From the NCBI RefSeq assembly GCF_002127325.2, contig NC_035449.2:82927657-82991656 (forward strand): 64,000 nt of DNA, in the 5' to 3' direction. The DNA is from Helianthus annuus. Taxonomy: Eukaryota; Streptophyta; Magnoliopsida; Asterales; Asteraceae. The translations under genes were made by a program, and so were the position numbers. How positions within the stretch are numbered: the stretch's first letter is position 1; every line of letters starts with the position of its first letter. The notes beneath the pieces were generated by a model that was given only the letters and a program-made list of their open reading frames with translations, made no database searches and had not been told where the DNA came from. Positions 1-10,745 of the stretch are shown piece by piece.

Positions 1-815
1 CGCTTCCAACTGAGCGTCTCGTATCTGGGAAGGGAGGTTGGACTGAATCGTGAGTTGCAATGCTCGCACACGCCTAGGTGCATTATCCTTTCTGCTGAGG
101 GCGTCAGCTACAACGTTCGCCTTGCCCGGATGATACTTGATGGCACATTCATAATCGTTCAATAACTCCACCCATCGTCGTTGTCGCATATTCAACTCTT
201 TCTGGTCGAAGATGTGCTGGAGACTCCTATGGTCGGTGTAGATGGTGCATTTGGTACCGTACAGATAGTGCCTCCAAATCTTCAACGCAAATACTACCGC
301 TCCTAACTCCAAGTCGTGCGTCGTGTAGTTCTTCTCGTGCACCTTCAGCTGACGAGAAGCATAAGCTATTACCTTCTCGTGTTGCATCAACACGCAACCG
401 AGACCCTGAATTGATGCGTCACAATATACCACAAAATCTTCGGTGCCCTCCGGTAAAGACAAGATCGGTGCACTGCAAAGTTTCTGCTTCAGAACTTGGA
501 AGGCCTCTTCCTGCTTCGCTCCCCAAGAGTACGCCGTGTTCTTCTGTGTCAGTGAGGTGAGAGGTTGCGCGATTTTCGAGAAGTCTTTAATAAACCTTCG
601 ATAGTATCCAGCGAGACCAAGAAATTGACGCACCTCAGACGGAGTCTTTGGTGCCGCCCAATTCTTAACTGCATCCACCTTCGCAGGGTCCACATGTATC
701 CCTTTCTCGTTAACAACATGCCCAAGGAAGTGCACTTCTCGAATCCAAAAGTCGCACTTAGAAAATTTCGCATACAACTGCTCCCTTCTCAAGAGTTCCA
801 AGATGAGACTAAGAT
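1..815 (-). pseudogene. RT thumb and RNase H of element A, frameshifted continuation
   Basis: After the frameshift near 815 the minus strand stays open to the window edge in another frame. It encodes the end of RT ([20 protein letters not shown]) and RNase H ([44 protein letters not shown]). These are the usual Ty3 RNase H landmarks and line up with elements B and D. Only the reading-frame break separates it from the upstream polyprotein. Integrase is outside the window. Confidence 0.85.
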
Positions 816-3283
816 ACGAGACGCTCGTGATCTTCCTTGTTCTTGGAATAGACTAAGATGTCGTCAATAAACACTATAACAAACTCGTCGAGATATGGCT
901 TGCATACACGGTTCATGAGATCCATGAAAACCGCTGGTGCATTGGTCAATCCAAACGGCATGACCAAAAACTCATAGTGTCCGTAGCGCGTTCGAAAGGC
1001 TGTCTTGGGAACATCCTCTTCCCTAACCCTTACCTGGTGATAACCCGACCTTAAGTCGATCTTTGAATAGAAGCTTGACCCTTGCAACTGGTCGAACAAG
1101 TCGTCGATGCGTGGTAACGGATAGCGGTTCTTAATGGTCACCTTGTTGAGCTCTCGATAGTCGATACACATACGGAATGACCCGTCTTTCTTCTTTACGA
1201 ACAGAACTGGGGCTCCCCAAGGCGACGAACTGGGTCGAATGAAACCCCTATCCAACAACTCCTGCAATTGATTGGACAGTTCCTGTAACTCTCCAGGTGC
1301 TAACCGGTAAGGAGCTCGAGCAATTGGAGCCGCTCCCGGTGCAAGATCAATCTGAAATTCTACTTGACGGTGAGGAGGTAACCCTGGTAGCTCCTCTGGG
1401 AACACATCAGCGAATTCTCGCACCACTGGTAGATCCTCGATCTTACTCTCTTCAGACTGAGCGTTGGTAACTAACGCTAACAGTGCAGGATACCCCTTTT
1501 GTAGATACTGTTGTGCACGCATGGCCGTGATAATCCCAACCATCGTCCCACTACGATGTCCTTGAACTAACAGTGGCTCTCCATCAGGGAGAGGAATACG
1601 CACAATCTTCTCCTTACATAGAATTTCTGCTTGGTGCTTAGACAACCAATCCATGCCTACCACTATGTCAAAACTACCGAGCGTAACGGGAAGGAGGTAA
1701 ATGTCAAACACCTGACCCACGAGATCTAGTTTGCATCCAAAAAGGACATTTGAGGCTTCTATCGTCTTACCATCTGCTAGTTCTACTACTTGTTTAACCT
1801 CTAAAGGTGTTGGGGTTATCCCTAATCGTTGAGTAAACTCTAGGGACACGTAACTCCAATCGGCACCCGAATCAAATAATACAGAAGCAATACGATCATT
1901 AACAGGAAACGTACCAGTTACAACGTTGCCGTCATTCCTGGCATCCCCTGCTCCAAGCTGAAACACTCTGCCCGGAGCACCATTACCCCCGTTGTTTCCG
2001 TTGTTGTTGTTGTTGTTTCCAGCGTTGTTATTATTCGGGCGGTTGTTGTCGTTAGCGTTCTGGTTTAACTGAGGGCAATCCCGCTTAAAGTGACCCTCAT
2101 CCCCACATTGATAGCACCCCCTCCTAAAACCCTGGTTCTGCTGGGGCGATTGTCCCTGTTGTCTCTGGTTGTGCTGGTTCTGTTGCTGCTGGTGTTTGGG
2201 CTGTGAAGCCCTACAATCCTTGGCCTCATGGCCCACTTTACCACACCTGCGACATGTGCGACTACACGGCCCGAAATGATGGTAGCCACACTTATTACAC
2301 TGTGGTTTCTTCCCTGCATACGAGCCCTGACTTTGACCACTTCCCTGGCCTTGATTGACAGAAGACGATTGGCTAAAGTTGCGGTTGTTGTGGTTATCTG
2401 GCCTTTTCTGAGTCTGACCAGCACTGGATGCTTTATCATAATCACTCCACTTCCGCTTGTTATCATTAGCGGACGCAGTGGCAGTGGGTGTAGTAGCTTT
2501 AGTGGCCGAGATACGCGGGGGTAACGAATCGCTTTCCACCTCTTGATCCACAATCTTGTGAGTCAGACGAACGATCTGTGTCAAATCATTGAGATGGGCT
2601 GCAGTGACCAAGCTCTTCACACGCGGAGGCAACCCTTTGATGAATAACTCAATCCTCCGGGACATAGGCCGAGACAAGTTCGGGCACATGTCGGCCAGTT
2701 CATACGATCGCTTCACATACGCTTCGACTTCAGATCCAACCATCTTCAAGTCGTAGTATTCGTTTTCCAACTTCTGGACCTCGTCCCGAGGACAGTACTC
2801 CTCCCTGATCAGTTCTTTAAAACCTTCCCAAGTTGTGGCATTCGCTGCCTCGATGCCCAACAACTGTACTTGGGCGTTCCACCATGTTAGGGCACCATCA
2901 GCCAAGGTACCCGCAGCATATTTCACCCTGTCCCCAGTGGGACAGTTACATATAGCAAACACAGACTCTGCTTTTTCGAACCATCTTAGGAGTCCCACAG
3001 CCCCTTCAGTCCCGGTGAAGGTCTGTGGCTTGCAGTCCATAAACATTTTGAACGTACACGCAGGCTGGTTAGGTTGAGGTTGCGCTTGTTGACCTTAATA
3101 ACGGGAGGAAACACATTTTAGGAATGAAAAGACGTGTACGTGGTATAAGAGTAAAGAGTACTTGGTACATTCCGTACCAGCTTGATAGGCTGCTAAAGCC
3201 TCAGCCACGCGGGTATTGATTAGGTCAGTCAACTCAGCCTGAGTCATGTTGATGTTGCCACGTCCGTGTCCTCGTCCACTCAT
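809..3283 (-). CDS. gag-protease-reverse transcriptase of element A (intron-containing)
   Basis: Gag starts at 3283 with [13 protein letters not shown], is interrupted by an 84-nt GT-AG segment, and resumes as a 745-residue open frame from 3046. In that frame a retrotransposon Gag core ([10 protein letters not shown], about residues 45-140) is followed by cysteine/histidine knuckles ([28 protein letters not shown]). A glycine/asparagine linker follows, then an aspartic protease with active site LFDSGAD near residue 390. The RT domain runs from about residue 590, with [19 protein letters not shown] and the catalytic box FIDD near residue 727. Gag packages the RNA, PR matures the polyprotein and RT copies the RNA in cytoplasmic particles. 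The frame ends at 809 because of a frameshift, not a natural stop. Element F at 22736 has the same Gag without the interruption, which fixes the start and the exon joint. Confidence 0.88.
3094..3177 (-). other. 84-nt GT-AG intron in gag of element A
   Basis: On the minus strand the segment begins GTACGG and ends TTATTAAG. Removing it joins CAAGCTG to GTCAACAAGCGC, matching the uninterrupted CAAGCTG-GTCAGCAAGTGC of element F base for base except for substitutions. The intron is phase 1, inside a glycine codon. Unspliced, the frame stops after 62 residues, so full Gag requires removal of this segment. A CTAAA branch-point-like site lies about 25 nt before the acceptor. No transcript evidence is available here. 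Confidence 0.75.
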
Positions 3284-3780
3284 GATTCTATATATGGAGA
3301 GGTACCGATTAAGGAAATCGAAACGAGATGGAAATCAAGTATCATGCTCGTATCTACGTACTATCAAGTTTACACATAGTAAGGCAGAACCCTTCTCACG
3401 CTCGATAAGCCTCACTGGGACTTGCATGCACCCCGCGTTATTATTAAGTGTGCACCCATAATAATAAGGCGATTTGCATGTTCATCTCAGAGCCTCTTAG
3501 CTTGCGCTCGAAGTTTCCCCCGTTCAAATAACACAACAGACGGTATTACAGGTCTATGATCTACAAGAGTCGAAGAGTAGTGTCACACTATCAAGTCACT
3601 ATGGTGTTAGATGTTTCAGTTGATATACGTTGTGAGTGTGTGACTGCTAAGCAAGTAGTGTATAAAGTGAGAGAGACGAACCTTGCAATCTGGAGCTGAG
3701 TGTCATGATCGATTTTTGAAGTTGTTCGGTTATAGTCTGGTTTTACAAAACGTTTTAAAACCTAGTTCACTATAACCAGT
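3284..3780 (-). other. 5' leader of element A
   Basis: Non-coding leader between primer-binding site and gag. It contains an imperfect inverted repeat at 3437-3470 (TTATTATTA paired with TAATAATAA around a GGTGCACA loop). The same structure is present at the equivalent place in element F (22544-22577). I see no ORF of note. Confidence 0.6.
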
Positions 3781-3793
3781 GGCTCTGATACCA
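3781..3793 (-). other. Primer-binding site of element A
   Basis: TGGTATCAGAGCC on the minus strand, three bases inside the LTR end. It matches the 3' end of plant initiator tRNA-Met, the usual primer of this lineage. Confidence 0.85.
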
Positions 3794-3796
3794 AAC

Positions 3797-6063
3797 TGTA
3801 ACACCCCCAAAATACCACCTGCGGAAACCCCGCGAGGCGTGTTACACATCAGAGTCTGAGCCACCAATCACATTGAACCAATAGTAAATACTTAAATAAA
3901 ACATGTCATTAATCGCCAAGATTAAATGTCAAACACAATATTAATTTCCAAGAGCTATGTAGCGGAAGCATATGATAAGTCGTTTAGTAATCATTTCAAA
4001 ATAACTTAAAACCAATGTATCAATTATAAATAATCCAGTAGCTTCGATCCATGACCACTCCAGCACGCCCAGATAGCAAGTCCATGTTCCAAAGTTATCG
4101 ACCTACAAGCATGCAAACAAGTGTGTCAGACTACGCTGGTGAGTTCAAGGTGTTGCTTACGTGTGAAGTTACCAGATATTAGTTAAATCAACTCGTTGTT
4201 TGGTTCAGATGTCGTTGTTAACTTGATTATTGTACCGTATGCAGCGTCAATGATGGGAATGCCTAACCCCAATGCCCTACAGGCATTGGTCAAAGTCAAG
4301 GTATCAAACAACCTTGACAAGCTGTAGGAGGTCTTATATCCGCGTTACAAGTTGTCCCAGTAATTAGTTCACGCCCGTCCTTACGGCCCGGTGTGAGGGT
4401 GCCAAACCTAATAGCGCTATCAACTAATTACCCCATTGCCTTACAGGCAATCCGGTAAATGATTGTTTCTATGTTTCGGTTGTTTACCCCAAGTTTCCCT
4501 TCCAAATGTTTACCAGTTGTCCCAAACCACCGGGACGCATGCTTGAGAGAATGCAATGAACTCACCTGGGATTGCTCGGCAGGTTATACCAAAGTTACTT
4601 GAATTAAAAGTGATCAAACACGTCCTAACAGGATTACCGTACAAGTCAGGTTGGGTTCAAGTAGAGCACGTATGTTTACACATAGACTAACAAGTCATAA
4701 GCACGTAAAGTTCATGGCAACACGTTTGGTACGTTAATAGTCAGGAGCATATCATATTCATACTTGAACGATTTAAATAACCAAGCCCAAAAGATAGTAG
4801 GCCCAACATGTTGTGCGATCCACAACATGTTGTGCGATCCTCATATCCCGGCCCAACCACATAACAGCCCAATAACCTATCCTTGGCCCAATTAACATAA
4901 CATACAAGTGTTGTGCGAACCGGACAGCCTTGTGCGTTCAGATCGGATTGTGCGATCGTAATTGGGCTTGTCCGGCCCAATAGTTAATCAACATACCATT
5001 GTGCGATCCAGTAGCCTTGTGCGACTGGATAGGTTGTGCGATCCAATGGGTTGTGCGATTCAATGGGTTGTGCGATTGGACCAGACCAGCCCATTCATCC
5101 GGCCCAATCGTTGCAGTTTGTGCGATCCAGTGAACCTTGTGCGACCGAAGTCCCTTGTACGATCAAGGGGCTTGTATGGTTAGTTACAATTTCCTAGTTT
5201 CATGCAATCATTTACCAAACCCAAGTTAATGTGTTTGACCTAGATTAACAGTTTCCTTATTTTATGATAATCAATCACACCAACAGTTTCTAAACCAACC
5301 AGTTATTGATCAAACAAGGCAATTTAAACTAAATCATAAGAACCCTAATCCGAATAACAAGAACATTCAAACTATCCGATCCAAATCTTTGTGCAATAAT
5401 CTGAAACTTAACATAACAGTCCATCTAACAAGCATCACCAAACAATCCGAATCAACACATGGCAGCCGATTGACATCTTCATACACATAAACATCATGGT
5501 AGCCGATTATCAATTCACAAGAACATCACACAATGCATACAAGTGGGCCGATTATTAGCACATAATTCATTTAACAACATAAACAGTCAATCATGAAACA
5601 ATTTTAAGCACACTAACCGGTTAACGATGGCAAGAGAGTGATCCGAACAAGAATGTTCCTTGGTGCTGTCGGGTTTCAAGCAAACGAGAGAGAGAGAGAG
5701 AAGTCTAGGGTTTCTTGTATGAGAATGATTTTGCCAAAGTGTGTAAAGGTTACTAACATCCTAGTGTTATGTGTGTAAGGTATGTGGGCCGAACCCATAC
5801 ATGGGCCGCCCTTATGGTCCGATCACAAAAGAATGCGGCCCCCCCTCTAATGGGCTTGTGCGGTTGTGAGAGGGTTGTGTTGGTTGGTTCATGTTGTGCG
5901 GTTTGAGTGATATAAACACATAATGCAAAGCATTCACGTAACATGTGACACATATACACATAATAACGTAACATTCACATAAAATTCACTTTCATAAAAG
6001 TCACATATCGTTCACATACGTTACATAAATCACAAAAATAGGTTCTAGATACGAGTTGTCACA
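3797..6063 (-). repeat. LTR of element A (2267 bp)
   Basis: On the minus strand it begins TGTGACAACTCG at 6063 and ends GTGTTACA at 3797, next to the primer-binding site. Its 3' half resembles the LTR of element F; the first part differs. A GA microsatellite lies near 5685. Sequence to the right (6064-6149) is the 3' internal end of an A-family element, so this LTR has internal sequence on both sides. Confidence 0.85.
4811..5165 (-). repeat. Array of 13 TTGTGCGAYC motifs inside the A LTR
   Basis: The plus strand carries TTGTGCG followed by ATC, ACT or AAC at 4811, 4830, 4911, 4930, 4948, 4999, 5017, 5034, 5051, 5068, 5118, 5137 and 5155 (the last reads TTGTACG). Spacing is often 17-19 bp. 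In the sense of the LTR the motif reads GGATCGCACAA. The array lies in what should be U3. Confidence 0.8.
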
Positions 6064-6149
6064 GTATCCCCAACTAAAAAGAAATTTCGTCCCGAAATTT
6101 GGTACGCACTCACTAACGAAAGCTATATTGTTTACTAGTTTTCCTGGGG
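6064..6149 (-). other. 3' internal end of an A-family element: stem-loop and polypurine tract
   Basis: On the minus strand this reads a perfect 8-bp stem-loop (AAATTTCG-GGA-CGAAATTT, 6082-6100), then AGTTGGGGATAC abutting the LTR start at 6063. The same order occurs at the 3' end of element F (24202-24238). The stretch beginning CCCCAGGAAAAC also matches F (from 24146). So an A-family body once lay to the right and shared this LTR as its 3' LTR. Confidence 0.7.
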
Positions 6150-6155
6150 TGTCAC

Positions 6156-9063
6156 ACTCAAACCTAGCAAATTTATGCGTCGGGAACAAAGTCATCCCAA
6201 GGTCCGTTATGCTGGACCTGGGACTGGGCTCGCTACACCCAAATAGATCTACCGCTCCTGCCCCTCGGTCCTACCCTGAGGATTAATGACCTCAAGTTTC
6301 CGCCTACCCATTCACATGATCTAAAAGTAACAAACCTCCTTACGCTAACCATACCATGTATAAAGTATTCATAATCAATGTAACATGTATTTCACCCCCG
6401 CAGTTTAGAAAACTGAAAACAGTTAAGAGAAAAGGGGGACATGAACTCACAGTCAGTGCGTCGCTATACCAAATACTCCGAATGTCCGGCAGCTGTGCAA
6501 CGACCTACATGTGCTAATTCTATTAGACGGATGGCCGTGCCTTAGCTTTATAGTTTAAGTTTTGGGAAACAGTTAGACAACCGTTCCTTGTATATACTTG
6601 GTAATTAATTTCCTTCCCAAGGATGGGGGATTTAATACATGTGTATTTGTATCATCTCATTAAGTCCCACTTAATATATTTTTACTTCTCATTCCAAAAT
6701 ATAAATATTTTTCTCAAAAATATTATATTTTCTCTTCACTTAATACTTTCCAAAATAATACGTTGACAAAATACGCGTTCATGAGTATTTCCGTATAAAG
6801 CGTAAGTTACGTTTTAACGATTAAGTGGTAATAATAATTACCGGTGTAACTTATATGTTCGTTGTGTAAGCGTTTGTATTATTTTGGGTTCGTCAACGTT
6901 TGTAAATATTATTTTTACTCTAAAAATAATATTTATATATTTTCACAAAATAATCATAAACAGTGTGGTGAAAAATATATTTATCGAATAAATATTTATC
7001 ACGTTTAATTTTTGTGAAAATCCCACCTCCGATTATTTAATAAATAAAGTCATGGCGAAATATATTTTGAAAACATCTCAAAAATAGTTTAACACTTGTA
7101 AATAATTCTAAGTGTTAGATTTTAGAAAAATTTCGCCAGAGTTTCCCCTGTAACTAGAGGTGGCCACGCTTTCAAGCGTATCATTTTCTTTTACAAAATC
7201 ACTTCAACAATTTCTTGATTCAATCAAACAATTTCCGACACATCAAACTAGTCGACTAGTATGTAAATCGCATTATTACATGAACTTGTAGTTTTTCCGA
7301 AAACTATAGTGTAGATCTCCTTATATTTGGTGGATCTTTGCATAAAATAGTTTAATCTTGTAAAAACCCCGTTTTTAGAATAAATCATTCTTTACACTTC
7401 CCGTCATCTTTCTCAAAGATTGTTATTTTGTCGAAACTTCTTATTTCACAAGTGTTTATACACTTGTGGTTTGTAAAATCATATTCATTAGTTTGTCATC
7501 CGACTTTTTATAAAACATGATTTTCTCGACACTTGGTCCTTTGAAAATACCACTTGCACATACGTAGATCCGCTAGTTTTAAACACCATTTTACTAGTAA
7601 AATACTTTTACACCAGTTCATGTTTCTCGTGTGGTAGAGTTTCACCTTTTAACCCTCGTACCGATAGAAACAAGCTTATGTCAAGATCTATGATCTTAAC
7701 AAAGTCGGGTTAAACGATGATCTGAGCCACCACAACGTAGATCGGGCCTCAATATTCACCATATTCAAACACTACAACTTTTACACAACTTATGATCTTT
7801 TAACCAACAATACTTGCATTTTTAGTAAACTTTAAAGATTCAAAATGCATGTTTCCGACTTTTAACCGTTATAAATCTTATTAACCACCTTAGATATGCT
7901 CGAGAATGAGTTTTAAACATTATACCTCTAGCTCGGGGCAAGGGAAGAATCTAGGCGAAAACGATGTGGATAAAAGCTAAGTAACGAGGTCCTTCCACTT
8001 CCGTTTGCTCCAAAGCTCCTAATACGTGACCCGAAAGGCTTGTGTATGCTTGGAATGGATTGAACAAGAATCGAAAAATGGATGGATATGAGGGTGTGGG
8101 TTCGGCCGAGAGCCAAGGGAGAGAGGAGAGAAGAGTGTGTTGGTGATTATGGTGAGTTATGATCTTATGTGTTAAGGCAAGGTATTTATAGACAAAATTA
8201 AGTTCTTGATCCAATGGTTAGTATGTCTTCTAGATATTAGACATAAACCATTAAAATAATCAAAGGTGTACTCTTCTTGGTCACATTGTGACCGATCGGC
8301 CAAGGGGGGGGGGTCATTCGGTTTGATTTCAATTATATAGTTAGTGACTAGTTACTTTAAACCAAGTTAGATAGGGGTTAACTCGGTTAGTGGTGTGATG
8401 CGTTATAATGCGGGTGTTAGGGTAATCAGGGACCCTAACTGGCTCAGAAAAAGACCAAGGTACTTATGGCAATATTTTCATGTTCCGGGTATAGTCCGGT
8501 TGTTCGGTTGGATTGTAATCCGTTAAAATGCTTAAGTAAGCTTTTAAGCGTCCTAAATAATATTTTTAGCGACACATCTTATTCTGCAAAGTGTCAGGAA
8601 TATTTCCTCATGTTTTGGCACTTTATTAGTTAGCCAGAAGCTGGTATGTTAAATAAAGTGCTGTGTTTTGTGCTTAGAGTACGTTTTAGGCACATCCAGT
8701 CATTATATCTTATTCCTAGAGACGCAGTTTTACAACCCTTGTATCCCTACACTCACTATGGGTGTAGTAAAATATTTCTGGCTCATACAGGCCCTTAGAG
8801 GCAGTGTCTGCCTGATGCTGGCTTTATCAGCATGTTCAATAGGTTATCCGTTCTAATGCTACTGTGCTTTAGTGCATCATGTTTGTCACTAAGGTTCAAC
8901 ATGTAAATAGTGTAGTGACAGTATGTAAAGTATGATGCAGGAATATACAAGTACTAGAAATCAAGTAGCAGTTCGTCGGCAATTTCAGTTAAGCACAGTA
9001 ATTAAGCAGTAATTAATTATTAATTAAATCGTACGGATACCTGGTTTAGTGAGGGTTGTCACA
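6156..9063 (-). repeat. Truncated D-family LTR, minus orientation
   Basis: The minus strand begins TGTGACAACCCTCAC at 9063, the same start as the LTRs of element D at 28930 and 44924. Recognisable homologous blocks follow, including the segment naming the cluster ATTTGCTAGGTTTGAG near 6165, which matches D at about 47897. Roughly the last 500 bp of the D LTR are missing. No matching 5-bp target duplication flanks it (AACGC at the right, CTGGG at the left), so it is not a clean solo LTR. Short ORFs inside are not genes. Confidence 0.75.
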
Positions 9064-10138
9064 AACGCTGACAACGTTATAACAAGTACCTTCTTCATAA
9101 ATGACATTTATGCTAGAGTTCTATTTGATTCAGGTGCAGATAAGTCTTTTGTAGACCTTAAGTTTAGTGAACTATTAAATCTGCCTATAAGAACTCTAGA
9201 CATTAAATATGAGGTAGAGCTTGCTGATGGTACCATAGAAACTGCTTCTTCCATTCTTGACGGATGTTCTATATCCATCAAGAATCATTATATTCCGTTA
9301 TCTCTTCTACTAATGAAATTGGTGGGGTTTAACATAGTTCTGGGCATGGATTGGTTATCACATAACCAATCCCGTATCGCCTGTGATAAGACACTCGTCG
9401 ACATTAAAACCCCTTCTGGTGAGACGATAACCATTCAGGGAGATACACACTATGGATTGCCTGATCAAGTGTCTATACTTAAGGAATCCAAGTGCTTGAA
9501 AATCGTATGTGTCATCTACATGTCACAAGTGACCGTGGATGAGCCGAAGCCCAAGATAGAAGACATTCTAGTCATCGCTGATTATCTCGATGTCTTTCCT
9601 GACGAACTACCAGGATTACCTCCTGAGAGACAAGTAGAGTTCATAATCGACATCACTCCAGGAGCAACACCAGTTGCACGAGCTCCATACCGCTTAGAAC
9701 CGACTAAAAAGAAGGGGCTAAGGGCACAACTGGATGAACTTTTGGAGAAAGGCTTTATACAGCCCAGCTCAACGCCTTGGGGAGTGCCTATTTTGTTTCT
9801 AAAGAAGAAGAACGGTTCAGTGTGTCTGTGCATTGACTACCGTGAACTGAACAGGGTAACGATCAAGAATCGTTATCCTTTGCCCAGGATCGACGATCTG
9901 TTTGATCAACTACAAGGGGCAAGTTTCTTCTCGAAGATTGATTTAAGGTCGGGGTATCATCAACTCAATGTTAGAACTGAAGACGTACCCAAGACCGCAT
10001 TTAGAACTAGATACGGCCACTATGAATTCTTATTGATGCCTTTCGGGCTCACTAATGCACCTGCAGCATTCATTGATCTCATGAATAAAGTCTGCAAGCC
10101 GTATTTAGATAAATTTGTCATTGTCTTCATAGACGACA
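9064..10138 (+). pseudogene. Protease and RT (N-terminal part) of element B
   Basis: The frame encodes an aspartic protease ([11 protein letters not shown] around 9118, then [10 protein letters not shown]), the linker [16 protein letters not shown], and RT motifs [28 protein letters not shown] and [12 protein letters not shown], up to FIDDM. The reading continues without loss after element C if one copy of the CGACA target duplication is removed. Gag is absent. The catalytic residues visible in this segment are intact. Confidence 0.88.
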
Positions 10139-10731
10139 TGTAGGATCGTGTGAGGACCCGAACGAGTCGTTCAGAGGCTTTCTCCTTGGTTTCAGGTGCG
10201 GAATAACAAGAAACTAAGGTAGAAACAGCAGGCAAATCACTTTTAACTACTTGTTTATTGATTTCAAACGTTTACAGCTCAAACGGCAGAGCTTCGGCAC
10301 GATTTCTACCACTTCGTTACATTTGGGGACCTCTCTTACGGTATTTATAGGATTTCTGGCCCTCTCATATGGCATGTCCATAAAAGCGGTCCAGGATGTC
10401 CGTAAAAGAGGTCCAGGATTTTGTGATGTGGACCACTTATTCGGCATGTCCGAATAAGCGGTCCAAAACACTAAAACGCCTAAACTCTCCTGTTTTCTCG
10501 TAAAAGTGCCCTGATCTAACGTTCTAAGACAATGACTCGATACAAGACGTAATCAGCAGATGTAGTGCACCAACAGACTCCCCCTCAGATGTTGATGGAG
10601 TCGACCATCGAATCACAACAATGCTGTCATCAGTTCTTCAGTCTTGATCAGTCTTCGGGCTTCTCTCTCTTTGACATTCTATCATTTTAAGACACGAACG
10701 AAGATGTAGTCGACAGAAAACTGCACCAACA
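10139..10731 (-). repeat. 3' LTR of element C
   Basis: Minus-strand start TGTTGGTGCAG at 10731, end CGATCCTACA at 10139. A TATA-like CTATAAATAC lies at 10341-10350. Upstream of it (in element sense) is a hairpin at 10430-10464 with arms GGACC-A-CTTATTCGG and CCGAATAAG-C-GGTCC. Confidence 0.92.
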
Positions 10732-10745
10732 AACTCCCCCTTGGA
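10732..10745 (-). other. Polypurine tract of element C
   Basis: Minus strand CCAAGGGGGAGTTTG directly before the 3' LTR start. The sister element E has GAGGGGGAGTTTG in the same place (36491-36502). Confidence 0.8.

Larger units (their letters stand above)
1..6063 (-). mobile_element. Ty3/Gypsy element A (Tekay-like chromovirus), 5' part
   Basis: Read on the minus strand the order is 5' LTR (6063 to 3797), tRNA-Met-type primer-binding site, leader, gag, protease, reverse transcriptase and RNase H, then the window edge. The order gag-PR-RT-RH and the RT motifs are Ty3/Gypsy. Placement in the Tekay/Del lineage is inferred from similarity to elements B and D here, which retain a C-terminal chromodomain-like segment. 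Integrase and the 3' LTR would lie left of position 1. The copy has one frameshift, near 815, and one intron-like interruption of gag. Confidence 0.9.

Noticed and set aside
3781..3793. tRNA-Met-like sequences at the four primer-binding sites
   Set aside because: Only about 13 nt match the tRNA 3' end; there is no cloverleaf, so they are not tRNA genes.
4811..5165. Regularly spaced short repeats resembling a CRISPR array
   Set aside because: Repeats are only about 10 bp, spacers are not uniform, and the sequence is a plant LTR.
6150..9063. A clean solo LTR of the D family
   Set aside because: Right end is exact but the left is truncated, and the 5-bp flanks differ.
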